This document shows positions 27,507-36,144 of a stretch of 64,000 nucleotides of DNA, piece after piece; positions within the stretch are counted from its first letter, which is position 1, and every line of letters begins with the position of its first letter. The position numbers and the translations under genes are program-made. Source of the stretch: Phaeospirillum sp. (GTDB lineage Bacteria > Pseudomonadota > Alphaproteobacteria > Rhodospirillales > Magnetospirillaceae); contig JAUSFB010000048.1 of assembly GCA_030651575.1 (NCBI GenBank), positions 62,001 through 126,000 on the forward strand, given 5' to 3'. The notes under the pieces are model-generated. The model worked only from the letters and a program-made list of their open reading frames with translations. It had not been told where the DNA came from and ran no database searches.

Positions 27507-27950
27507 CTAGCGTCCATAAATCATCCGCACCCGCTCCTTGAAGTTCCGCACCACCCGGCGCTCGACCTCGGACAGGGACAGGCGCGCCAGGGAGTGCAGC
27601 AGGCCAGAGCGCAGTTCCATGCTGTATTGGGCGACGACGCGGCAACCGCCGCCATGGCGCGGTTCGAACCGCCAGCCGAGGTGAAACAGACGAAACGGCC
27701 CGTCGGTGGCGGTGATGTCCAGGCGGTGGGGGCTGTCGAGCTCGGCGCGGGACCGAAATCGCGCCTGGAGCGGCCCGGCGCCGAACAGGTTGTCGACCTC
27801 CAGGATATTTCCCTCGCGGCGCCGGATCCGGGCAAGGCGGCACCAGGGGATGAAGCGGGGATAGGATTCGATGTCCACCGCCACGGCGAACAGCTGTTCC
27901 GCGTCATGATCAGGAAAATCGACCGTCCAGCCACCGGCCAGCGGAGTCAT
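27507..27950 (-). CDS. Coenzyme Q-binding COQ10/RatA START-domain protein
   Basis: 147 residues, full length for the family. FPDHDAEQLFAVAVDIESYPRFIPWC is the classic COQ10/RatA N-terminus, and LSEVERRVVRNFKERVRMIYG closes the helix. In alphaproteobacteria it usually acts as a lipid or ubiquinone chaperone rather than as the RatA toxin first described in E. coli. GGAGG is found upstream of the start. It is 21 bp downstream of the cNMP-binding gene and co-directional, so a two-gene unit is likely. It begins a small break in the polysaccharide locus. Confidence 0.93.
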   Translation of the reverse strand: MTPLAGGWTVDFPDHDAEQLFAVAVDIESYPRFIPWCRLARIRRREGNILEVDNLFGAGPLQARFRSRAELDSPHRLDITATDGPFRLFHLGWRFEPRHGGGCRVVAQYSMELRSGLLHSLARLSLSEVERRVVRNFKERVRMIYGR

Positions 27951-27971
27951 GACCCTGGGCCTCCGCCTGAA

Positions 27972-28310
27972 TCAACGCGTCAGATTGCGGATGTTACGGA
28001 CAAAAATATTCAGCAGGCCGCGAATGAACGGATCGGCCTTGGCCAGTTTCTCGCGAAAGGTGTCGCGCGAGATGACAATGCACGAGACGTCGGACAGTGC
28101 CTTGGCGCTGGCCATGCGGGGCTGATCATCGACCAGGGCCATTTCGCCGAACAATTCACCCTTGCCGATGGTGGCGATGGTCATGCCGTGCTTGATAATC
28201 TCGACCTGTCCATCCTGAATCAGGTAGGCGCGGTCGCCGGAATCGCCTTCATTGAAGATCTTCGCGCCAGCATAAAAGACCTTGCGCTCGAGAATTCTGT
28301 CGTTACGCAT
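27972..28310 (-). CDS. Small cyclic-nucleotide-binding domain protein
   Basis: 112 residues from the ATG at 28310; a GTG at 28367 would add 19. Only a cNMP-binding domain is present: GAKIFNEGDSGDRAYLIQDGQVEI, then FGEMALVDDQPRMASAKALSD, the FGE-(A)-L pocket region with the Arg of the R-SA ligand motif (RMASA). No DNA-binding helix-turn-helix or channel follows, so it is a stand-alone sensor or regulatory subunit. The last 15 residues are helical (IRGLLNIFVRNIRNLTR). Possible partner unknown. It is divergent from the DUF2786 gene at 28479. Confidence 0.85.
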   Translation of the reverse strand: MRNDRILERKVFYAGAKIFNEGDSGDRAYLIQDGQVEIIKHGMTIATIGKGELFGEMALVDDQPRMASAKALSDVSCIVISRDTFREKLAKADPFIRGLLNIFVRNIRNLTR

Positions 28311-28478
28311 GACGCCCACCCCAGCTTCGCTGGAGACGACTTTATGCGTGTTCGGCCTCCGAGTCACTCCCCAAGGCGCATCTTGGCATCGACAGCGGGC
28401 AGCGCATCATCCTAGACTTGGCGTTATGATGATATTCGCCCCCCGCAAGGCCGCGTCGAACGCCGCAGGGTTCCCGAG

Positions 28479-28961
28479 ATGACGGCCGGGGAGCGGTCCC
28501 GCGCCTTGGCGCGGTTGCGGGCTTTGATGGCCATGACCATGGCCAATGGTTGCACCGAGGAAGAAGAGCTGGCCGCCGCCCGCATGGTCGCCAAGGTGAT
28601 CGAGCAGATCGATGGCCAGCCCGGAGCGGCCGGAAGCACCGACCCGTCATGGGCGGCGCGGGAACGCGACAACCCCCAATATCAGGCGCTGCTGGAAAAG
28701 AACACCCTGGAAGGGTTGTTGAAGGCGGCCTTGCAGGAACTGGCGCTCGGCCATATCAACACGGTGTCGCCGGCAAGGCGGAACCTGCGCGGCCAGCCGG
28801 TGGAGTACGTCCGCACCACCGAGTTGCTGCAACCTTATTTCAACATGATGCTGGGCAGCGCCGGGGCGTCCCGCATGGCCCGCTCCATCGTCGACACGAC
28901 GCTGGAGGAGTTGATCTATGACGGGCTGCTGCCGGACGCCCTGGCCATTCCCCGCGAATAG
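28479..28961 (+). CDS. DUF2786-domain protein
   Basis: 160 residues. The N-terminal RLRALMAMTMANGCTEEEELAAARMVAKVIE segment matches the DUF2786 helical domain often found in phage and plasmid-related proteins and in chromosomal genes of alphaproteobacteria. The central NPQYQALLEKNTLEGLL and C-terminal VDTTLEELIYDGLLPDALAIPRE are not familiar to me. No catalytic motif seen. Function unknown; the family has been suggested to be DNA or RNA related but without firm evidence. Confidence 0.75.
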   Translation: MTAGERSRALARLRALMAMTMANGCTEEEELAAARMVAKVIEQIDGQPGAAGSTDPSWAARERDNPQYQALLEKNTLEGLLKAALQELALGHINTVSPARRNLRGQPVEYVRTTELLQPYFNMMLGSAGASRMARSIVDTTLEELIYDGLLPDALAIPRE

Positions 28962-29024
28962 ATCGGCCCGTCATATCGGATTCGGCCAACGCCCGGGCGG
29001 TAACAGTGAGAAGCAGGAGGACAC

Positions 29025-29540
29025 ATGTCCATCTTCCGCAAAATCCTGATCGGGCTGGTCTGCATCGTGGTCGCCGGAGTGTCGAGTTGGCTGCGATACG
29101 GCGATGTCGAGGCCGCCAAGCAGTGGCTGGAACGTCGGCCGCCGCCCAGCAGCCCCGAGGCCCCCTCCACCCCTCGGGAAGAGGTTCTGCCCGTCCACCT
29201 GTCCTATGGCGGGATAGGCGTCACCTCGCACGAGGGCGTCATGGTGCTGCATTTCCGCCGTCCCGATACGATGGACGAAACCATGGCGAAGGTGGTGGTG
29301 AAGGTCTTCGACCCCGATGGCCATATGAAGAAGGATATCGGCATCTGGGGCGTCTTCCGCCACGATCCGACCCTGGGGGCATCGATCGCCCGTTTTGTCG
29401 TCGGCACCTTTCCCACCGGAACCTACCGCGTCGTGGCCGATATCGGCTCACGGCACCCCCTTGGCGTCAGACGCGCCGCCATCGAATTCGCCATACGCGA
29501 TGCCGAACCGGTCTGGTCCGAGCTTGCCAGGGACAAGTAG
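29025..29540 (+). CDS. Hypothetical exported or membrane-anchored protein
   Basis: 171 residues. The N-terminus MSIFRKILIGLVCIVVAGVS is a hydrophobic segment with an Arg/Lys cap, so it is either a signal peptide or an anchor. A Pro-rich linker (RPPPSSPEAPSTPREE, about 38-54) leads to a domain rich in alternating hydrophobic residues, probably a beta-sandwich. A cap-like GVRRAAIEFAIRDAE is near the end. I do not recognise the family. It has a good ribosome binding site (AGGAGG at 29015-29020). It sits 76 bp before a glycosyltransferase, but a functional link is not shown. Confidence 0.7.
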   Translation: MSIFRKILIGLVCIVVAGVSSWLRYGDVEAAKQWLERRPPPSSPEAPSTPREEVLPVHLSYGGIGVTSHEGVMVLHFRRPDTMDETMAKVVVKVFDPDGHMKKDIGIWGVFRHDPTLGASIARFVVGTFPTGTYRVVADIGSRHPLGVRRAAIEFAIRDAEPVWSELARDK

Positions 29541-29616
29541 GGGTGGACCGCCCGGCGATCGAGGGATATGAGGCGAGGCACTCCATTGACCCGCCGGTAT
29601 TAGGAAGGAACAGCCC

Positions 29617-30654
29617 ATGGCCCGCATCGTGATGACCGATGATGGCATCGTCTTTGACGGCACCACCCTGGACGAACGGCCTCTGGGCGGGGCCGAGACC
29701 TCGTTCATAGAAATGGCCAACGCCCTGGCGGCGCGGGGGCATGAGGTCACGGTCTACAATAAATGCGAAACAGAGCGCGTCCATAGGGGCGTCGCCTGGC
29801 GGCCCCTGTCCCAGGGCGTGCCGGAAACCGCCGATCTCTACATCGCCAATCGCGGCGACAAGCTGATCCGCCTGTGCCCACAGGCCCGCCACAGCATCTT
29901 TTGGATCCACAATCCCGCCGGCTATCTGTTGAAGTGGCGCTATCAGTGGAAGCTGGCCCTGCGCCGCCCGGTGATCGTGTTCTCCGGGGCCAACCATGCC
30001 GCCAGCTATCCCGGCTGGGGGATGGCGGGCGGCCGCGAGATCGTTTTGTACGGCCTCACCGACCTGTTCTGCCACGCCGGGGAACGGGCGGAGGTTCCGC
30101 CGCCTCGGGTGGTGTTCACCTCGAACCCCATGCGCTCGCTGGACTGGCTGCTGGACCTGTGGGAGACCCGCATCCGCCCAGCAGTACCCGATGCCGAACT
30201 GCACATCTTCGCCGGAATGGCCACCTATGGCGCGGCGGGCGTGGCCAAGGCCGGACGCATGGGGCCGGTGCTGGACCGCGCCGCCGCCATGGCCGGCCAG
30301 GGAATCATCTTGCGCGGTCCCGTCCCCAAGACCCAGCTGGTGACCGAATTGGCCCAGGCGCGCGCCCTGCTCTATCGCGGCGATATCGGCGAGACTTTCT
30401 GTTCGGCCGTGGCCGAGGCCCAGGCCATGGGCCTGCCCATCGTGCTGGAAGACATCGCCTGCATGAGCGAGCGGGTGATCGAAGGCGAGACCGGATTTTG
30501 TGTCAAAGGCAAGGACGCCTTCGCCGAGGCGAGCATCCGCCTGCTGACCGACGATGCGTTATGGCGACGCTTTCACCGGGCGTGCCTGGACCGGCAGCGG
30601 TCCTGGCGCTGGGACCACGCGGCGGCGGAGTTCGAGCGGATCGGAGGACTCTAA
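29617..30654 (+). CDS. GT4/GT1-type glycosyltransferase
   Basis: 345 residues, GT-B fold. The N-domain donor-site loop is RPLGGAETSFIEMANALAARGHEVTV. The C-domain has GDIGETFCSAVAEAQAMGLPIVLEDI, with the E-x7-E type sugar-nucleotide motif (Glu at ETF and Glu of AEA), typical of GT4. AAGGAA 9 nt upstream supports the start. It runs convergently into the third asparagine-synthase gene, and the two stop codons overlap in the four bases CTAA. Donor not determined. Confidence 0.87.
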   Translation: MARIVMTDDGIVFDGTTLDERPLGGAETSFIEMANALAARGHEVTVYNKCETERVHRGVAWRPLSQGVPETADLYIANRGDKLIRLCPQARHSIFWIHNPAGYLLKWRYQWKLALRRPVIVFSGANHAASYPGWGMAGGREIVLYGLTDLFCHAGERAEVPPPRVVFTSNPMRSLDWLLDLWETRIRPAVPDAELHIFAGMATYGAAGVAKAGRMGPVLDRAAAMAGQGIILRGPVPKTQLVTELAQARALLYRGDIGETFCSAVAEAQAMGLPIVLEDIACMSERVIEGETGFCVKGKDAFAEASIRLLTDDALWRRFHRACLDRQRSWRWDHAAAEFERIGGL

Positions 30655-32579
30655 CCCGAGGCTTCCAGCCATTGCTGAAACATCAGCACGTCCCACAAGG
30701 CGTATTGCCCATTGACGGCGCCGGCAAGGTGCCGCGTCCAGAGCCGCCGGATCGGCTCTGGCCTGAAATATCCCTCATGGCGCAGGCGTCCCTCGTCCAG
30801 CAGGGCCTCGGCCCAATCCCGCAGCGGCCCGCGCAGCCATGCGTCGATAGGGACGCCGAACCCCATTTTAGGACGCTCCACCAGCGCCGGGGGGACATAG
30901 CGGTGCAAGACCTGCCGCAACGCCCATTTGCCCTGGCCATGGCGAATTCGAAGGCTGGGCGGCTGGGCCAGGGCGAACTCCACCACCCGATGGTCCAGCA
31001 ACGGCACCCGCGCCTCCAGCGCCACCGCCATGCTGGCCCGGTCAACCTTCACCAGGATATCGTCGGGCAGATAGGTCAGCATGTCGCGGACCTGCATCCG
31101 CTCGACGAAATCGGGCAATTCACCGATCAGGGCGGGATCATCCACCAAGGTGCGGAGTTCGTGACCGCCGATCACCACCGGGTCGGGGTCGTGCCAGTGC
31201 GAGACCAGCCGACGGTAGAATTCGTCCGGCCCACTCACCGTCAGAACCTCGGCCAGCTTATGCAGGCGGTCGCCGGGATGGGACGGCCGCAACCACCCGG
31301 GAACCATGGTGAAGGCCGCATCCCAGGCTTGGGCCGGCAAGGCCTTGACCGCGCCCGCCGCCAGGCGTCGCAGCCAGGGCGGCACCCCATTCAAAGCCCG
31401 GCCGAACCGCCGCGCCACGGCATAGCGGGTATAACCGGCAAACAACTCGTCACCGCCATCGCCCGACAGGGCCACCGTGACATGACGCCGCGCCAGCTCC
31501 GACACCAGCAGAGTGGGAATCTGCGAAGAATCGCCAAACGGCTCGTCATAATGCCGCGCCAGACCGGGAATCACCTCCAGGGCGTGGCGCGGCTCCACAA
31601 TCAGGTCGGTGTGGTCGGCGCCAAGATGGCGAGCCACCGCGCGGGCATGGGGAGATTCATCATAGGCGGCCTCGGCGAAGCCGATGGAAAAGGTCCGGAT
31701 GGGACGGCTGCTTTGGGCCTGCATCAAGGCAGCCACCGCCGAGGAGTCGATGCCGCCGGATAGAAAAGCCCCCAGCGGAACGTCGGACACCATGTGGCGG
31801 CCGACCGCGTCGCGCAACAAGGCGTCGAGTCGATCCACCTCCTCGGCGGCGCTCAGATCGCGATACCGGCCTTGGGCGACCCGACGCAAGTCCCAATAGG
31901 CCGCGATTTCCGGCTCTGCCCCTGGACGCCAGGACAAGATGCGGCCGGGTTCCAGCTTGTGGACGCCTTGCCAGATGCTACGGGGCGCCGGCACGTAGCA
32001 AAAGCGCAGATAGCTCGCCAAGGCGTCACGGTCGATGTCGCCCCGCCAGACGGGATGGGCTCGCAGGGCCTTCAGCTCCGAACCGAACAGCAAAATTCCG
32101 TCCCGCAACGACCAATACAGCGGCTTGATCCCCATGCGATCGCGCACCAGCCACAGGCGGCGGGCCGGGCGATCCCACAGGGCGAAGGCGAACATGCCCA
32201 TCAGGCGGGTAACCGCCTTTTCTACCCCCCAAAGGGCGCAGGCCTCGACAATCACCTCGGTATCGGAATGGCTCCGGAACGCCACGCCGGCGGCTTCAAG
32301 CTCGCGCCGCAATTCCGGGCAATTATAGATTTCACCGTTATAGGTGATCACCAGACGGCCACAGGCCGATTCCATGGGCTGATGTCCGGCCGGCGACGGA
32401 TCAACCACCGCCAGCCGCCGATGACCCAGGCAGACGCCCGCCTCGGCATCGCTCCACAGCCCATGGCCGTCGGGACCTCGATGAGCCAGCGTCTCCGTCA
32501 TGGCGCCGCCCGCAGCCCTTAGCCCATCATCATCGGGGTGAGCGGCCGACCCATGGACGAAGCCGGCGATGCCGCACAT
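30651..32579 (-). CDS. asnB: Asparagine synthase family amidotransferase, copy 3
   Basis: 642 residues from the ATG at 32579, which begins MCGIAGFV so that Cys2 is available as glutaminase nucleophile. YNGEIYNCPEL and AHRGPDGHGLW are conserved, and the synthase half has FLSGGIDSSAV and GDGGDELFAGYTRY. It starts 2 bp after the GT9 stop and is third in an operon behind a UDP-HexNAc-type dehydrogenase. By comparison with P. aeruginosa O6 (WbpO dehydrogenase and WbpS amidotransferase), it may convert a UDP-linked uronate to its amide. That analogy is inference. Confidence 0.93.
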   Translation of the reverse strand: MCGIAGFVHGSAAHPDDDGLRAAGGAMTETLAHRGPDGHGLWSDAEAGVCLGHRRLAVVDPSPAGHQPMESACGRLVITYNGEIYNCPELRRELEAAGVAFRSHSDTEVIVEACALWGVEKAVTRLMGMFAFALWDRPARRLWLVRDRMGIKPLYWSLRDGILLFGSELKALRAHPVWRGDIDRDALASYLRFCYVPAPRSIWQGVHKLEPGRILSWRPGAEPEIAAYWDLRRVAQGRYRDLSAAEEVDRLDALLRDAVGRHMVSDVPLGAFLSGGIDSSAVAALMQAQSSRPIRTFSIGFAEAAYDESPHARAVARHLGADHTDLIVEPRHALEVIPGLARHYDEPFGDSSQIPTLLVSELARRHVTVALSGDGGDELFAGYTRYAVARRFGRALNGVPPWLRRLAAGAVKALPAQAWDAAFTMVPGWLRPSHPGDRLHKLAEVLTVSGPDEFYRRLVSHWHDPDPVVIGGHELRTLVDDPALIGELPDFVERMQVRDMLTYLPDDILVKVDRASMAVALEARVPLLDHRVVEFALAQPPSLRIRHGQGKWALRQVLHRYVPPALVERPKMGFGVPIDAWLRGPLRDWAEALLDEGRLRHEGYFRPEPIRRLWTRHLAGAVNGQYALWDVLMFQQWLEASG

Positions 32580-32581
32580 GC

Positions 32582-33562
32582 CTACGCCTCGCCGGCGGAA
32601 GCTGTCCGAACGCCCTGCCGCGCCCACAACCGCTCCGCCGCCGTGACCACGGCTTCAACATGGAGATCGAGCATCATGCAGTCCTGACTGCGGTAGTCGT
32701 AGTCGGGGGCGTGGCAGATATCCTCAAAGCCGCGCGGCCCCCGGATGCTGGCGCAATGCTCGCCCCAGGGACCGTAGAAAAGTTCGGAACTGGGACCGAA
32801 CAGGCCCAGGGTCGGAACACCGCTAGCGGCGGCCATGTGCATCAACCCGGAATCATTGCCAAGATAAAGGCTGCATCGGCGCAGGCAGGCCGTCGCCGTG
32901 GCCAGATCCACCCGCCCCACCAGATCGATCAGCCGATCCGGCGGAACTGCCGACAATACCGGCAAAATCGCCGGGCGCTCGGATGGCGAAGCGAACACCG
33001 CCAGCCGTGCGCCGGGCAAGACGCCGTCCATGGCGGTCAGCCGCGCGACAACTGCGGCAAAGCGATCCGCCGGCCATTGCTTGGCCCCCCAATTGGCGCC
33101 GGGGCCGATGGCGATCACCGGATCGCCGGGGGGAATCAGGGCCTCCGCCGCGCGATCCTGCTCGGGCGTTGTCCACAGCCGGGGAGGCAAGGGGGGCAGC
33201 GAAGGCCCCAGCACCCGCGACAGATGGAGCACGCGGTGGCGCGGCTCCCATGACGAGGACACCACCCGCCGCCGCAGAGTCGGAACCGCGTAGGCCATGG
33301 CCGAGCCGCGCAGATCCACGACCATGTGCCAGTAATGCCCAGCCGTCGCCCGCCAGAGATCGAGCCAATGGCCGGCACGGCGACGTTTGATCATGGGAAT
33401 CACCCGCTCGACGAACGGCGCCGCCGCGAATATGTCCGCGGCGGCGACACCGCAGGCAACGGTGAACCGGGCGGCGGGATAGGTCTGCGCCAAGTAAGCC
33501 AGCAGCCCGGTGGATAACACCGCATCACCGATCCGGCTGGCGGTGATGAACAGAATTCTCAC
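32582..33562 (-). CDS. GT9-family glycosyltransferase (heptosyltransferase-like)
   Basis: 326 residues from a GTG at 33562, placed 4 bp after the dehydrogenase stop; family homology starts directly at RILFITASRIGDAVLSTGLL. GT9 hallmarks are IGPGANWGAKQWPADRFAAV and LGNDSGLMHMAAASGVPTLGLFGPS. Members are ADP-heptose:LPS heptosyltransferases and relatives for other deoxy-heptose donors. Its place between a sugar dehydrogenase and an amidotransferase makes a role in O-antigen or capsule assembly plausible in addition to or instead of LPS core synthesis. Confidence 0.92.
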   Translation of the reverse strand: MRILFITASRIGDAVLSTGLLAYLAQTYPAARFTVACGVAAADIFAAAPFVERVIPMIKRRRAGHWLDLWRATAGHYWHMVVDLRGSAMAYAVPTLRRRVVSSSWEPRHRVLHLSRVLGPSLPPLPPRLWTTPEQDRAAEALIPPGDPVIAIGPGANWGAKQWPADRFAAVVARLTAMDGVLPGARLAVFASPSERPAILPVLSAVPPDRLIDLVGRVDLATATACLRRCSLYLGNDSGLMHMAAASGVPTLGLFGPSSELFYGPWGEHCASIRGPRGFEDICHAPDYDYRSQDCMMLDLHVEAVVTAAERLWARQGVRTASAGEA

Positions 33563-33566
33563 CGGG

Positions 33567-34835
33567 TCACAGCCGCCACAGGCGGAGTCCCTGGGGAAGA
33601 TCGAATCCACGCCACATGCCCTTGACGTCGGCGACAAGGCCGCCGGGCCGCACCAGGGCCTCGAAGGTCTCGGCCGAGAAGCCCAGATAAACCGAATGCG
33701 GCACCGCCCCGACCAGACAGTCGAACGTCCCGATCCCGTCGAGGGTCGGCAGCACGGTCTCGTCATATTCGTGGGCGGCCTCGGCCGGGTCGGCATGAGG
33801 ATCATGCACCACCACGTCGTGACCAAATCCCCGCAGCGCCCGGATGACGTCGACCACCTTGCTGTTCCGCAGGTCGGGAACGTTCTCCTTGAAGGTGATG
33901 CCCAGCATCAGAATGCGCGACGGCCCCGTCAACTGCTCGGAAATCCGACCGGCGATATAGGGCCCCATTCCGTCGTTGATCCGGCGTCCGGCCAGGATAA
34001 TCTCGGGATGCAGGCCGTTATCCTTGGCGCATTCGGCCAGATAGAACGGATCGACTCCGATACAGTGCCCACCCACCAGACCGGGCTTGAAATTCAGGAA
34101 ATTCCACTTGGTGGCCGAGGCGTCGAGCACGTCGTAGACCGAGATCCCCAACCGCTGGAAGATCATGGTGATTTCGTTGATGAAGGCGATATTGATGTCG
34201 CGCTGGGCGTTCTCGATCACCTTGGCGGCCTCGGCGGCGCGAATGCTGGCGGCGCGGAACACGCCGCCGCTGGTGACGCCGCCATAGACCCGCTCCAGCA
34301 GGTCGAGGACCTCCGGGGTCTGGCCGCTGATCACCTTGGTGATGCGCTCCACCGTATGTTCGCGGTCGCCGGGATTGATCCGCTCGGGGCTATAGCCCAG
34401 GAAAAAGTCCGTTCCGCAAACGAGACCGGAAATCCGCTCCAGCTCGGGACCGCAGAGATCTTCGGTGACGCCGGGATAAACGGTGCTTTCAAACACCACC
34501 ACCGCCCCCTTGTGCATGGCGGCGCCCACCGAGCGGCAGGCCCCCATCACCGGTCCGAGATCGGGCTTGTTGTCGTCGGTGACCGGCGTCGGCACCGTCA
34601 CGATATAGATATCGCAGCCGGCGATATCGGCGACATCGGCGCTCAGGCGGATGGGGCTGGAGCGGAGTTTGGCAGCCTCCACCTCACCGGTGCGGTCGAA
34701 GCCCTGGTGCAATTCGGCAATGCGCCCGGTCGAAATATCAAAGCCGATGGCGGGGAAATGCCGTGCGATGGCCACCGCGAGCGGCAAGCCGACATAGCCG
34801 AGACCAATAATGGCAATCCGTGGAGGCTTGGTCAT
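33567..34835 (-). CDS. UDP-HexNAc 6-dehydrogenase (TviB/WbpO-like nucleotide sugar dehydrogenase)
   Basis: 422 residues, start at 34835 with GAGAG upstream. The N-terminal NAD site is IAIIGLGYVGLPLAVAIA, and the catalytic Cys is in GGHCIGVDPFYLAECAK. The PTPVTDDNKPDLGPV stretch and HPEIILAGRRINDGMG match TviB, WbpO and related UDP-GlcNAc/GalNAc 6-dehydrogenases better than UDP-glucose 6-dehydrogenase. It oxidises the C6 of a UDP-HexNAc to a uronate with 2 NAD. It heads the operon with GT9 and asnB copy 3. Divergent from the GT4 gene across a 172-bp spacer that must hold both promoters. Confidence 0.9.
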   Translation of the reverse strand: MTKPPRIAIIGLGYVGLPLAVAIARHFPAIGFDISTGRIAELHQGFDRTGEVEAAKLRSSPIRLSADVADIAGCDIYIVTVPTPVTDDNKPDLGPVMGACRSVGAAMHKGAVVVFESTVYPGVTEDLCGPELERISGLVCGTDFFLGYSPERINPGDREHTVERITKVISGQTPEVLDLLERVYGGVTSGGVFRAASIRAAEAAKVIENAQRDINIAFINEITMIFQRLGISVYDVLDASATKWNFLNFKPGLVGGHCIGVDPFYLAECAKDNGLHPEIILAGRRINDGMGPYIAGRISEQLTGPSRILMLGITFKENVPDLRNSKVVDVIRALRGFGHDVVVHDPHADPAEAAHEYDETVLPTLDGIGTFDCLVGAVPHSVYLGFSAETFEALVRPGGLVADVKGMWRGFDLPQGLRLWRL

Positions 34836-35007
34836 GAAACGCTCTCGAAGCATGCGATGGGCCACTATTTCATCCGCCAACCGACCAAAGTCAAGGAACC
34901 AGCCGCGCCCGGCCCAAACATCGCTGCGGAACGCTGTTGACGAAAGGCCTCCAGCGGAAGATTTTGACGCCAGGATCGCCGAACCGGGCGGAAGGGCGGG
35001 AGCGGAC

Positions 35008-36144
35008 ATGAACGGTCGGCGGAAAATCATATTTCTGGTGGCGGAGAGCTGGTACTTCGCGTCTCACCGCCTTCCCATCGCCAAGGCATGCCTTGCCCTC
35101 GGCTGGGACGTGGTAGTCATCACCCGCGTCCAGGACGGGACCGATATCGCCGAGGGTGGAATCCGGGTGATCCCCATCCGGTTGCGCCGGTCTGGCCGCA
35201 ATCCGTTCGAGGAAATCCTGTCGCTGCTGGAAATCTTCCGCATTATCCGCCGCGAAAAACCCGACATCCTTCATTCGGTCGGGCTAAAGCCGGTGCTCTA
35301 CGGCGCCACCGCCAGCCTGCTCGCCAAAGTTCCCCACACCGTCAGCGCCCTGGCGGGAATGGGCTATATCTTCATGTCCGGCCAATTGCGCATCCGGTTG
35401 ATCCGCAAGGTCATCATCATATGGCTGCGGAGCGTCCTGCGCCGCCGGACCGCCTGGCTTATTCTTCAAAACGACGACGATGTCGCCTTACTGAGCAAGG
35501 GCGGCGTGGCTTACCCCCAGCAAATCGCCCTGATTCGCGGCTCCGGAGTTGATCTCGACCACTTCCGCCCCACCCCGGAATCTCCCGGACCGGTGATCTT
35601 CGCCCTGGTCAGCCGCATGCTCGCCGACAAGGGCGTCCGCGAACTGGTCTGGGCGGCACGCGAACTGAAGCGCCGGGGAGACCCGGTTCAGGTCTGGCTG
35701 GTGGGCGCCCCCGACCCCGACAACCCCACCTCGCTGACCGATCGGGACCTCCGCGCCTGGCACGAGGAGGGCATCATCGTGTGGCACGGCCCCCGCGACG
35801 ACATCAAGACCGTCTGGGAGCAGGCCCATGTCTGCGTCCTGCCCTCCTACCGCGAGGGCTTGCCCAAGGCGCTGTTGGAGGCCGCGGCCTGCGGCCGCCC
35901 CATGATCACCACCGATGTTCCAGGATGCCGCGAGGTCGTCCGTGACGGCATCGAGGGCTTGCTGGTGCCGCCCAATGACTGGGGCTGCCTTGTCCAAGCC
36001 ATATCCAAGCTGGCGCACTCGCCGGAACTCAGGGTGCGAATGGGTCTGGCGGCTCGCCGTCACGCCGAGGAAATGTTCAGTATCGAGAAAACCGTAGACC
36101 TGACCCTTGACGTCTACAAAACCATGCTGGCCTCCGACCGATGA
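35008..36144 (+). CDS. GT4-family glycosyltransferase
   Basis: 378 residues, ATG at 35008 preceded by GGCGGGAGCGG. GT-B N-domain with VAESWYFASHRLPIAKACLALGWDVVVIT. C-domain with FALVSRMLADKGVRELVWAARELK and PSYREGLPKALLEAAACGRPMITTDVPGCREVV, which carries the GT4 E-x7-E motif. The latter is typical of WcaL/PglA/PglH-type hexosaminyl or galactosyl transferases. The hydrophobic KVIIIWLRSVL segment near 135-145 may make it peripheral to the membrane. It overlaps the next GT4 gene by ATGA. Confidence 0.93.
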   Translation: MNGRRKIIFLVAESWYFASHRLPIAKACLALGWDVVVITRVQDGTDIAEGGIRVIPIRLRRSGRNPFEEILSLLEIFRIIRREKPDILHSVGLKPVLYGATASLLAKVPHTVSALAGMGYIFMSGQLRIRLIRKVIIIWLRSVLRRRTAWLILQNDDDVALLSKGGVAYPQQIALIRGSGVDLDHFRPTPESPGPVIFALVSRMLADKGVRELVWAARELKRRGDPVQVWLVGAPDPDNPTSLTDRDLRAWHEEGIIVWHGPRDDIKTVWEQAHVCVLPSYREGLPKALLEAAACGRPMITTDVPGCREVVRDGIEGLLVPPNDWGCLVQAISKLAHSPELRVRMGLAARRHAEEMFSIEKTVDLTLDVYKTMLASDR

